From Bacteroidetes bacterium QH_10_64_19 (GTDB lineage: Bacteria > Bacteroidota > Rhodothermia > Rhodothermales > Salinibacteraceae): a stretch of DNA of 5,740 nucleotides. Under the pieces are notes generated by a model. That model worked only from the letters and a program-made list of their open reading frames with translations. It was not told where the DNA came from and did not search any database. The stretch lies in contig PXSY01000146.1 of the NCBI GenBank assembly GCA_003023125.1, forward strand, positions 1-5,740, given 5' to 3'. Made by a program: the position numbers and the translations under genes. The number at the start of each line of letters is the position of its first letter. Position 1 is the first letter of the stretch. Positions 1 through 5,740 of this stretch are shown piece after piece.

Positions 1-1
1 G

Positions 2-250
2 TATCTGCGGCACGCCCGCCACCTCGTGTCTCAGAATCCGCTCCTGGTGGGCTTTGGCATCGAGACGCACGAAGACGCCATGCAGCTAAGCACGCACACA
101 GACGGATTCATCGTGGGCTCGGCCCTCATCAACCGCGTGGCCGCCCTCTGGAACAGTCCTGAGAAGTCGAGCGCTGAGCGGCTCGATGCCGTTGAGGAAT
201 TCGCCCGTGACCTCAAGTACGGCACCCACTCCGCGCCGGAAGCAGCATAG
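2..250 (+). CDS. trpA: Tryptophan synthase alpha chain, C-terminal part (5' end outside window)
   Basis: This is the end of TrpA, the cytoplasmic TIM-barrel subunit that splits indole-3-glycerol phosphate into indole and glyceraldehyde-3-phosphate and passes indole to TrpB in the last steps of tryptophan synthesis. The frame is open from base 2 and ends at TAG 248-250, giving 82 residues of a protein usually about 260-270 long. Two family hallmarks of the barrel's phosphate-binding end are visible: the [15 protein letters not shown] segment (GFGI loop) and [12 protein letters not shown] (GSALI loop). The tail then becomes hydrophilic and alanine-rich (HSAPEAA). A GTG at 26 is an internal valine, not a start. 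As the last gene of a likely upstream trp operon it is followed by a gap of about 220 bp. The family call is safe; only the 3' end can be judged. Confidence 0.95.
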   Translation, partial: YLRHARHLVSQNPLLVGFGIETHEDAMQLSTHTDGFIVGSALINRVAALWNSPEKSSAERLDAVEEFARDLKYGTHSAPEAA

Positions 251-468
251 AGCGGCCCGCAACTCCTCGCGGGGGTGGATCAACGGTTCGAATCTCTGGA
301 GCCTCACGGATGCTTCGTCGCAGTCCCGAATTGCAGGGGCGGCCATCCAGCCCGCCCTCCTTCTTCGGGACGTCCTGCTCGTCCTGGGAGCAATATCGGC
401 CTCCGGACGTGCAAGTCGCGTGCACCTAATGTTTTCGTCGTGCCTGTTTCCTGAGTCGCCTTGTTCTC
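251..468. other. Intergenic gap between trpA and the lipoprotein pair; no gene seen
   Basis: No frame here has coding character. A short inverted repeat just after the trpA stop (CCCGC at 256-260 with GCGGG at 269-273, 8-nt loop) could be a weak hairpin at the end of the trp transcript, but no T-run follows, so a terminator is not supported. The promoter of the following lipoprotein genes probably lies here. An AT-richer patch at 427-435 (TAATGTTTT) loosely resembles the Bacteroidota -7 element TAnnTTTG, but the spacing is wrong by one base and no clear -33 element precedes it. Confidence 0.3.
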
Positions 469-1576
469 ATGCGCTCATTCATCGCTCGCTCCCGTTGGGT
501 TTTGGCCTGGATGCCCGTGCTGGTTACCGGCATTCTCATTCTTGCGGGGTGTGAGGGCGACTTTCGTCCTCGCGCGGTGGGGCCCGAGGGCGAGATCACT
601 GTGGTCATGGACAGCACCCACTGGACTGGGGAGCCGGGCGAGACGCTGCGGAACAATGTGACGCCGTGGATCGAGACGCTCCCGGTCTCTGAGCGCTACT
701 TCGACATTCGGCACGTAGAGCTTTCCGAGCGGACCTTCGAGCGCATCAAAGACACGAAAAACGTGATCATTGCCAGTGCGCTCACGGACTCCACCAACGA
801 GACCACCTTTCTGCGGCGGCGACTCTCCGACGAGGCCGAGCAGGCCATCCTGGACGGACAGCGGGCGGTGGTCCCGAACCCGAACCTGTGGCGCCGCAGT
901 CAGCGCATCTACTACGTGGCCGCCGCGACCCCTGAGAACCTTGCCCAAACCTTTCGCTCCCAGGGCTCGGACATCCGTGGCACCTTCAAAGAGGTGACGC
1001 TGCAGCGCATGAAGCAGGAGATGTACGAGACGGAGCGCCAGACCGGGCTCGAAGACACGCTGATGAACCGACACAACTTCGCGGTCAACGTTCGGCACGA
1101 CTTCCAGATTGCCGTCGACACGACGACTGCCACTGAAGGATTTGTGTGGCTTCGCCGGGTCCTGTCGAAGACCCGTCGCGAGTTTTTTGTCTACTACGCA
1201 GAGGACGTGGGCCCCGATCAAATCACACCGGAGTGGATCCACGCAACACGCGATTCGCTCACCCGCCGGCATCTCCGTGGCAACGGAGCAGCTCTCCTTC
1301 CGGGACCGGTACGGATTTGAGACCCGCGGCCTCTGGTTTATGGCCACTCCGGAGGAAGGGACCAATCAACTCCGGCCGGTCGGCGGGGGAGGCCCGTTCG
1401 TCAACTACACCTTCTACGATCGGGAGACGGACCGCGTCTACATGCTTGACGGGTCCGTGTTTGCCCCCGAGCACGACAAATTGCCGTTCCTCCGGCACAT
1501 GGAGGTCATGGCCCGGACCTTTCGCACCGCAGCGGATGCTCGGTCGTCAGAGAATCGGCAGACCGCCGCAAAGTGA
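469..1576 (+). pseudogene. DUF4837-type lipoprotein gene interrupted by a frameshift
   Basis: The first frame starts at ATG 469 and runs to TGA at 1318-1320 (283 codons); the rest of the protein continues in the next frame and stops at TGA 1574-1576. Joined near 1270 the product would be about 368 residues. Residues 1-28 form a lipoprotein signal: basic start, hydrophobic stretch and lipobox LAGC with Cys28. The mature part opens with RAVGPEGEITVVMD, and the second frame carries YGFETRGLW, then GGGGPFVNYTFYDRETDRVY and APEHDKLPFLRHME, the layout I know from DUF4837 proteins of Bacteroidota. Their function is unknown; a periplasmic or outer-membrane lipoprotein is inferred. Frame 1 is sensible up to RDSLTRRH and frame 2 from ISVATEQLSF, so the shift lies in about 1250-1280. 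One extra base (for example C1270) or two missing ones would explain it. If real, the gene is broken; if a sequencing error, it is intact. The stop overlaps the next gene's ATG. Confidence 0.75.
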
Positions 1577-2214
1577 TGCGCTTCTCTTGTTGTCCCCCTC
1601 CTTCTCGCCCGGCCATTCCGGCCCTACTGGCGACGACAAGCCTCGCCGCCGTGCTGAGCCTGGGTCTCTTGTCCGGGTGCTCCGGCTTCTCGTCCGATGA
1701 GAAGCCGCTGCCCGACAGCACCTTCACGACGATGTTGACGGAGCTTCACCTGGCAAAGGCCCGGATCATGGTCGAGGATTCCGTTCCGGTCGACCTCCGC
1801 GATTCGGTCTTCGCGCGACATGGGGTGGACTCCACCGCGTTCTACGCCACTCTCAACTATTACAGCCGACGCCCGAAGGCCTTCGAGGCCGTGTACAGTT
1901 CGGTCATCGACACCCTTCAGTCCGTGCAGTATCCGGGCAGGAGGGGTCTCGTCGAGATTCTCTCTACAGGGACAAGCGAGGAATGGACGACTCTCCGTAG
2001 CTCCCGTCATACCGGTTCTACTCAATACCCTCGACAGAAGCTGCGGGGGTCTCTGCTTTCAGGTGAACAATATCGTCCCGGAAGGCACCTCGGGCCCCTC
2101 CCAGGCAACGCACAGCGAGTCTTGGCATTCGGAATCAGACCCACTCTTCGGCCTTCTCAGTGGTCCGAAACTGTCCGTCCAGGGGCTGGTCGAGCGTCAG
2201 GAAGCCTTCGGTGA
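1576..2214 (+). CDS. DUF4296-type lipoprotein; C-terminal end doubtful
   Basis: ATG 1576 shares its A with the stop of the preceding gene (TGATG), so translation is probably coupled; a GTG at 1573 is the only nearby alternative. The open frame gives 212 residues. Residues 1-35 are a lipoprotein signal with lipobox LSGC (Cys35). Residues 45-115 match the DUF4296 pattern: LPDSTF, then TELHLAKAR, RDSVFARHGVD and FYATLNYYSRRPKAFEAVY, a small helical domain common in Bacteroidota lipoproteins of unknown function. After residue 115 (base 1920) the reading loses protein-like character, is rich in R, S, G and T, and overlaps the 3' end of recQ by 80 bp. A -1 shift near 1920 would give a hydrophilic tail (ending RDKRGMDDSP) and stop at TAG 1998-2000, for about 141 residues, nearer the usual size. 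The N-terminal identification is fairly sure; the true end is not. Confidence 0.7.
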   Translation: MRFSCCPPPSRPAIPALLATTSLAAVLSLGLLSGCSGFSSDEKPLPDSTFTTMLTELHLAKARIMVEDSVPVDLRDSVFARHGVDSTAFYATLNYYSRRPKAFEAVYSSVIDTLQSVQYPGRRGLVEILSTGTSEEWTTLRSSRHTGSTQYPRQKLRGSLLSGEQYRPGRHLGPLPGNAQRVLAFGIRPTLRPSQWSETVRPGAGRASGSLR

Positions 2215-4084
2215 CGAGCCAGTTGACGAGCTCGTCGATGCGATGAGCGGGCACGGGGGAGTCGTCGAACCACTCCTCGCGCGGGATCGAGGCGTGCGCC
2301 TGCTCGAGGATGCGGCGGAGCAGAGGCTCTTCGTCCGGCGTAACGGCATCAGGGTCGTGGCGCCCGAGGCACACGTCGCACGCCCCGCACTGCGCCGCGG
2401 TTTCCTCGCCAAAATAGGTCAACAGTGCGTGCCGCCGGCAGGTCAGCGAGCGGGCGTAGCGGAGCATGTGCTTCAGACGCGTTTTCGCCCGCGACCGCGC
2501 GTCCTGGACCGCCCGGTCGTCGACGGGGAGCTTGGCCGCCCGCGGAAACGCAAGCTCCACACGAAGCGCCGCTCCGGGCGGCTGCCACCGCAGGAGTCCC
2601 CGCTCTTCGAGGTACTGAAGCCCCCGCTGTACCCGCGTCCGCGACAGCTCGGTGCGCTGGACCAACACCCGAAGATCTACCGGCCACCACTCGCGAAAGG
2701 CATCGGCGTGTACGACCCGGAGGAGATTCCGCACGAACGCGCCCAGCGCGCGGTTGTCCCCTCGCTCAGCGTACCGACGAACCTCCTGAGCGGTGCCGTC
2801 GAACTGCAGGAGCCCGTAGTGCTTGCGCCGGGGGAGCACGGTCCACGCCTCCTGCCGATCGATGAGGTCCACCGCCGTCCGCACCTTGGTCCGCGAAAAT
2901 CCTGTCGTCTTCAGCACGGCCTCAAGGTCTACGACGAGGGGACCATCCGGCTCCGAGCCGACCGGCACCTGTCCCACGCTGCACACGGCATCGTACACCT
3001 CTTGAATCTCGGTGGCGGTGGGGTGAGAGGCCTCAATGAGCGAGGCCTGCGTGTCGGCGTCCGGCGGGCGGAACAGCAGGACTGCGTGCGCCTCCTCCCC
3101 GTCGCGGCCAGCCCGCCCGGCCTCCTGGTAGTAGCTCTCCAGCGACGCGGGCAGATCCACGTGCACCACGAAGCGCACGTCGGGCTTGTCGATGCCCATG
3201 CCAAACGCATTCGTGGCCACCATGACCCGAACCTCATCCCGGATCCATGCCTGCTGACGGTCTTCCCGTTCCTCCGAATCGAGCCCCCCGTGGTAGCCCG
3301 CCGCCGATACCCCGTGGTTCACGAGCCGTGTCCGCCACCGCTCCACGGCGCGTCGGGTCGCGGCGTAGACGATGCCCGTCCCCTCCACCCCCTCAACCAC
3401 CGCGCGCAGGCGTTTCCACTTGTTCTCCGCGCGAAAGACCGACCACACGATGTTCGGGCGATCGAAGCCCCGCACGACCTGCGCGGCGTCCGGCAGGTCG
3501 AGCAGATCCAGGATGTCGTGGCGCACCGTCGGCGTGGCCGTGGCCGTGAGCGCCACCGTTAGCGGGTCGCCGAGTGCCGCTCGGGCCTCCGCAATGTCCA
3601 GGTACGCGGGACGGAAGTGATGCCCCCACTCACTGACGCAGTGCGCCTCGTCCACCGCCACGAGCGACACGTCCAGCCGGTCAGCCCGCGCCTCGAAGAC
3701 ATCCGAGGAGAGGCGCTCCGGGGCCATGTACACGAGATCGTACTGGCCATGCTCGGCGTTCGTCCACCGCTTTTCCACCTCGTAGGGCGGAAGCGTGCTG
3801 TTAATGAAGGTGGCGGCCACCCCCTGCTCCCGGAGCGCTTCCACCTGGTCCTGCATGAGGGCGATCAGCGGCGAGATAACGAGCCCAAACCCGTCGGCCA
3901 ACACCGCTGGAAGCTGGTAGCACAGCGACTTGCCGCCCCCCGTGGGCAGCACCCCCAGCACACTTTTCCCCTCCAGAATGGGCGTCAGCACCGCTTTCTG
4001 ACCGGGCCGGAAGGCCTGGTGCCCCCACCGATTCCGCATCTCGCGACGCGCCTCGGCAATCGTGTATGAGGAAAGCTCTGACAT
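2135..4084 (-). CDS. recQ: RecQ-family ATP-dependent DNA helicase
   Basis: A 3'-5' DNA helicase of superfamily 2, expected to unwind recombination and stalled-fork intermediates. From ATG 4084 it has 649 residues. Motifs in order: FRPGQ (25-29), Walker A in LPTGGGKSLCYQLP (46-59), ISPLIALMQDQV (70-81), DEAHC (145-149) followed by the RecQ aromatic-rich loop VSEWGHHFRP (150-159), TATAT (180-184), ATNAFGMGIDKPDVR (290-304) and motif VI QEAGRAGRDG (320-329). Four cysteines at 549, 566, 569 and 572 have the exact C-x16-C-x2-C-x2-C spacing of the RecQ zinc site. Two helix-turn-helix-like stretches (about 386-414 and 470-500) lie between core and zinc site, and a possible winged helix follows at the C-terminus. 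No HRDC domain is seen. A GTG at 4150 would add 22 residues unlike any RecQ N-terminus, so ATG 4084 is preferred. It converges on the lipoprotein pair and diverges from the glycosyltransferase gene. All catalytic motifs are intact. Confidence 0.95.
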   Translation of the reverse strand: MSELSSYTIAEARREMRNRWGHQAFRPGQKAVLTPILEGKSVLGVLPTGGGKSLCYQLPAVLADGFGLVISPLIALMQDQVEALREQGVAATFINSTLPPYEVEKRWTNAEHGQYDLVYMAPERLSSDVFEARADRLDVSLVAVDEAHCVSEWGHHFRPAYLDIAEARAALGDPLTVALTATATPTVRHDILDLLDLPDAAQVVRGFDRPNIVWSVFRAENKWKRLRAVVEGVEGTGIVYAATRRAVERWRTRLVNHGVSAAGYHGGLDSEEREDRQQAWIRDEVRVMVATNAFGMGIDKPDVRFVVHVDLPASLESYYQEAGRAGRDGEEAHAVLLFRPPDADTQASLIEASHPTATEIQEVYDAVCSVGQVPVGSEPDGPLVVDLEAVLKTTGFSRTKVRTAVDLIDRQEAWTVLPRRKHYGLLQFDGTAQEVRRYAERGDNRALGAFVRNLLRVVHADAFREWWPVDLRVLVQRTELSRTRVQRGLQYLEERGLLRWQPPGAALRVELAFPRAAKLPVDDRAVQDARSRAKTRLKHMLRYARSLTCRRHALLTYFGEETAAQCGACDVCLGRHDPDAVTPDEEPLLRRILEQAHASIPREEWFDDSPVPAHRIDELVNWLVTEGFLTLDQPLDGQFRTTEKAEEWV

Positions 4085-4178
4085 CGACGAAGAGACGATC
4101 AGACCAACAAAATTCAGCAAACACAAGGAGTGCCCGGCGGCGCTGAGCACCGCATTCCATTTTTAACGCTCACCTGTT
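4085..4178. promoter_or_regulatory. Divergent intergenic region between recQ and the GT2 gene
   Basis: These 94 bp separate two genes transcribed away from each other, so promoters for both are expected here; that is inference from layout. The region has AT-richer patches (about 4108-4126 and 4157-4166) in an otherwise GC-rich window. On the plus strand TATGTTCG at 4178-4185 differs by one base from the Bacteroidota -7 consensus TAnnTTTG, but it overlaps the first ATG of the glycosyltransferase and no -33 TTG is found at the right distance. No Shine-Dalgarno sequence precedes either start, as is common in this lineage. Confidence 0.35.
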
Positions 4179-5144
4179 ATGTTCGTCCCCGGGCCGTCGT
4201 TCGGCGCTCCCCCCGCAACGCTCATTTTGGCGGCCCCACGCGTCTCCGTCGTAATCGTGTCCTGGAATGCAACGTCGGTGGTGGAGACGTGCCTACCCTC
4301 AGTCGTTGCCACCGACTACCCGGACTTTGAAATTGTCTTTGCCGACAACGCCTCCACGGACGGCACGGCCGCCTGGATTGCCCGGGAATATCCGGAGATC
4401 AAGATCGTCCGCCACCCCGAAAACTGGCTGTTTTGCCGCGGCAACAACGCCGCGCTCCCGCACGCGACGGGGGAGTTTGTGGTCCTCCTGAACAACGACG
4501 TGGAGGTGCCCGCCGATTGGCTCCGCCCCCTCGTCGACACGGTCGTCGAGCAGCCCGACGTGGCCGCGGTCCAGCCCAAGATGCTTCAGTACGACGACGC
4601 CCGCGATGTCTTTTGGGCAACGGGCGCGGCCCTCCTCCTCCGGCGGTCCGCCCTCGACGAGGTGGGCCTGCTCGACGAACGGTTCGAGATGCACATGGAA
4701 GAAATCGACCTGTGCTGGCGTCTTCAACGACACGGATACCGCGTACGAGTGAATCCCGAAAGTACCGTCTACCACATCGGCGGCGCGTCGCTCCCCCAGT
4801 CGTCTCCCCGGAAGACCTACTACAACTTCCGCAACAGCCTGCTGATGCTGTACAAGAACCTGCCCCCCTCGGCCTGGCGCCAGACGCTCCCGCTCCGCAT
4901 CGCCTGTGACACCACCGCCCTGGGCCGGGCCCTCGTCCAGGGCCAAACGCAGGAGGCCCGGGCGATGCTCCGGGCGTACCGAGACGCGTTCCGGATGCGC
5001 AGGCATTACTGCGACCGGCGCCCAGATCCAGCCGACCCGGTGGGGCATCCCCCCTACCGCGGGCTCGCTCCGGTCGACTATTTTCTTCTCGGCCGACAGA
5101 CCTTCGGCGACCTTCCGGCCTCCAACTTCAGCTCTCTGCACTGA
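4179..5144 (+). CDS. GT2-family glycosyltransferase (rhamnosyltransferase-like)
   Basis: An inverting GT-A fold enzyme that moves a sugar from a nucleotide sugar to an acceptor, probably at the inner face of the membrane during synthesis of O-antigen, capsule or another glycoconjugate; sugar and acceptor cannot be read from sequence. Of 321 residues, the fold begins at RVSVVIVSWN (21-30), followed by the nucleotide-binding ADNASTDGT (55-63), GNN (88-90), the metal-binding region LLNNDVEVP (103-111), FWATGAAL (145-152) and HMEEIDLCWR (172-181), whose acidic residues include the likely catalytic base, then YHIGGASLP and YYNFRNSLLMLYKNLP. No transmembrane segment is evident. ATG 4179 is the first start after an in-frame TAA at 4164-4166; TTG 4227, just before APRVSVV, is an alternative. 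Relatives that I recall have about 40 more residues between PKML (133-136) and QYDD (137-140), so an in-frame deletion is suspected. Its 3' end overlaps the convergent transporter gene by 17 bp. Confidence 0.9.
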   Translation: MFVPGPSFGAPPATLILAAPRVSVVIVSWNATSVVETCLPSVVATDYPDFEIVFADNASTDGTAAWIAREYPEIKIVRHPENWLFCRGNNAALPHATGEFVVLLNNDVEVPADWLRPLVDTVVEQPDVAAVQPKMLQYDDARDVFWATGAALLLRRSALDEVGLLDERFEMHMEEIDLCWRLQRHGYRVRVNPESTVYHIGGASLPQSSPRKTYYNFRNSLLMLYKNLPPSAWRQTLPLRIACDTTALGRALVQGQTQEARAMLRAYRDAFRMRRHYCDRRPDPADPVGHPPYRGLAPVDYFLLGRQTFGDLPASNFSSLH

Positions 5145-5740
5145 TCGTTTGAACGTCGTCCGCCGTCCCGCCCTGTGGGTCCTCGTCCTCGGATCCGGAG
5201 TGCCGCTCTCGGGACCCCACGACGACCGCCACGGCGCCGAGCACGACGACCATTCCGACGACCGAGGCCAGCGGCGGAACTTCCCCGAACAGGCCGTAGG
5301 CCAGGATCGACGCCCCCACCGGCTCCAGGAGCGCCAGCATGCCTACGATCGCCGCCGGCACGTACTGCAGCGCATAGTTGAACGACCCGTGCCCCAGCAC
5401 CTGCGGCCCGAGCGCCAACCCCGCACAAAGGCCGTAAAACGTCCAGGAGTACCCAAACAACGGAACGCCCTTGACGGCAGCGCTCGCGAGGGCCGTCAGG
5501 GCCGCCACGACGTAGAGCGGCGTCACGTAGGCCAGCCACGACACCTTCTGCCGCACGACGCGGCCGATCAGCAGGTAGAAACTCACGAGCACTGCGCCCG
5601 CGAGGGCCAGCGCGTTGCCCAGCAGCGCGCCGCGTCCCAGGACCACCGCTCCGGCGTCGGCCCAGCCAATGAGCGCCGCGCCGCCCACCGCCGCCCCGAT
5701 GGCGACCATGGTCGTTCGACTCAGCCGTTCGCGAAGCACG
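5128..5740 (-). CDS. EamA/DMT-superfamily transporter, C-terminal part (5' end outside window)
   Basis: A multi-pass inner-membrane protein of the drug/metabolite transporter superfamily, which usually exports amino acids, nucleosides or other small metabolites; the substrate is unknown. The frame is open to the right edge and ends at TGA (5128-5130 on the complement), giving about 204 residues of a protein normally near 300 with ten helices. About six hydrophobic segments are visible: the ends of repeat one (VAIGAAVGGAALIGW) and most of repeat two, including the conserved late part ALLEPVGASILAYGLFGE followed by VVGMVVVLGAVAVVVG. The last 30 or so residues are acidic and hydrophilic (SGSEDEDPQGG), a likely cytoplasmic tail and in keeping with a halophile. 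The LRERLS segment just inside the right edge matches the usual loop ending repeat one, so the start must lie beyond the window; GTG 5739 is an internal codon. Its stop lies inside the end of the glycosyltransferase gene. Confidence 0.9.
   Translation of the reverse strand, partial: VLRERLSRTTMVAIGAAVGGAALIGWADAGAVVLGRGALLGNALALAGAVLVSFYLLIGRVVRQKVSWLAYVTPLYVVAALTALASAAVKGVPLFGYSWTFYGLCAGLALGPQVLGHGSFNYALQYVPAAIVGMLALLEPVGASILAYGLFGEVPPLASVVGMVVVLGAVAVVVGSRERHSGSEDEDPQGGTADDVQTISAES

Noticed and set aside
256..273. Inverted repeat after trpA as an intrinsic terminator
   Set aside because: Only five base pairs and no downstream T-run on the plus strand; too weak to annotate as a terminator.
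278..300. GGTTCGAATC at about 283-292, like a tRNA T-loop
   Set aside because: The flanking bases (AACGG and CTCTG) do not form a T-stem, and no acceptor, D or anticodon arm can be folded around it.
475..1365. Minus-strand 296-codon open frame opposite the DUF4837 gene
   Set aside because: Shadow of a GC-rich coding strand; the plus strand has a lipoprotein signal and family motifs, while this frame shows none.
2001..2134. Search for a bidirectional terminator between the lipoprotein pair and recQ
   Set aside because: No long GC-rich stem with flanking A and T runs is visible; termination here is expected but not shown by sequence.
1820..3562. Plus-strand open frame of 580 codons antisense to recQ
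   Set aside because: It mirrors the recQ coding frame in GC-rich DNA, where stops are rare on the opposite strand. Its translation is rich in R, P and H with no domain pattern, while recQ shows every helicase motif.
4299..5141. Minus-strand 280-codon open frame opposite the glycosyltransferase
   Set aside because: Antisense shadow with no recognisable motifs; the plus-strand GT2 motifs are unambiguous.
1..5740. Search for CRISPR arrays, tandem repeats, insertion sequences, attachment sites or defence genes
   Set aside because: No regularly spaced repeats, transposase or integrase motifs, terminal inverted repeats or known defence domains were seen; RecQ here sits among housekeeping genes, not in a defence cassette.

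Overview
The window looks like a chromosomal piece of a GC-rich member of the Bacteroidota/Rhodothermota branch, most plausibly a Salinibacter-like halophile. The grounds are two lipoprotein families typical of that branch (DUF4837 and DUF4296), a Bacteroidota-style RecQ with its zinc motif far from the helicase core, a GT2 glycosyltransferase of a type I associate with the same lineage, strong G/C preference at third codon positions, acidic proteins, and no obvious Shine-Dalgarno sequences. The species is inferred from family recall, not from a search.

Layout from left to right: (1) the last 82 codons of trpA on the plus strand; (2) a gap of about 220 bp without a convincing gene or RNA; (3) a plus-strand pair of lipoprotein genes, DUF4837 then DUF4296, joined by a TGATG stop/start overlap. 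The DUF4837 frame is broken near 1250-1280, and the DUF4296 frame seems to lose its coding character after about 1920. (4) A complete RecQ-family helicase gene on the minus strand, converging on the lipoprotein pair; (5) a 94-bp divergent intergenic region, then a plus-strand GT2 glycosyltransferase; (6) on the minus strand, the C-terminal two thirds of an EamA/DMT-type transporter. Its stop codon lies inside the end of the glycosyltransferase gene (17-bp convergent overlap), and it runs off the right edge.

The genes do not form one pathway: tryptophan synthesis, two envelope lipoproteins, DNA repair, polysaccharide or glycoconjugate synthesis and metabolite export sit side by side. Only the two lipoproteins look like a functional unit. 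I see no CRISPR array, transposase, tRNA/rRNA, toxin-antitoxin pair or defence island, and no good evidence for an undescribed system. The points worth a second look are the broken DUF4837 frame, the doubtful DUF4296 tail, the tandem helix-turn-helix region inside RecQ, and an apparent in-frame deletion of roughly 40 residues in the glycosyltransferase.
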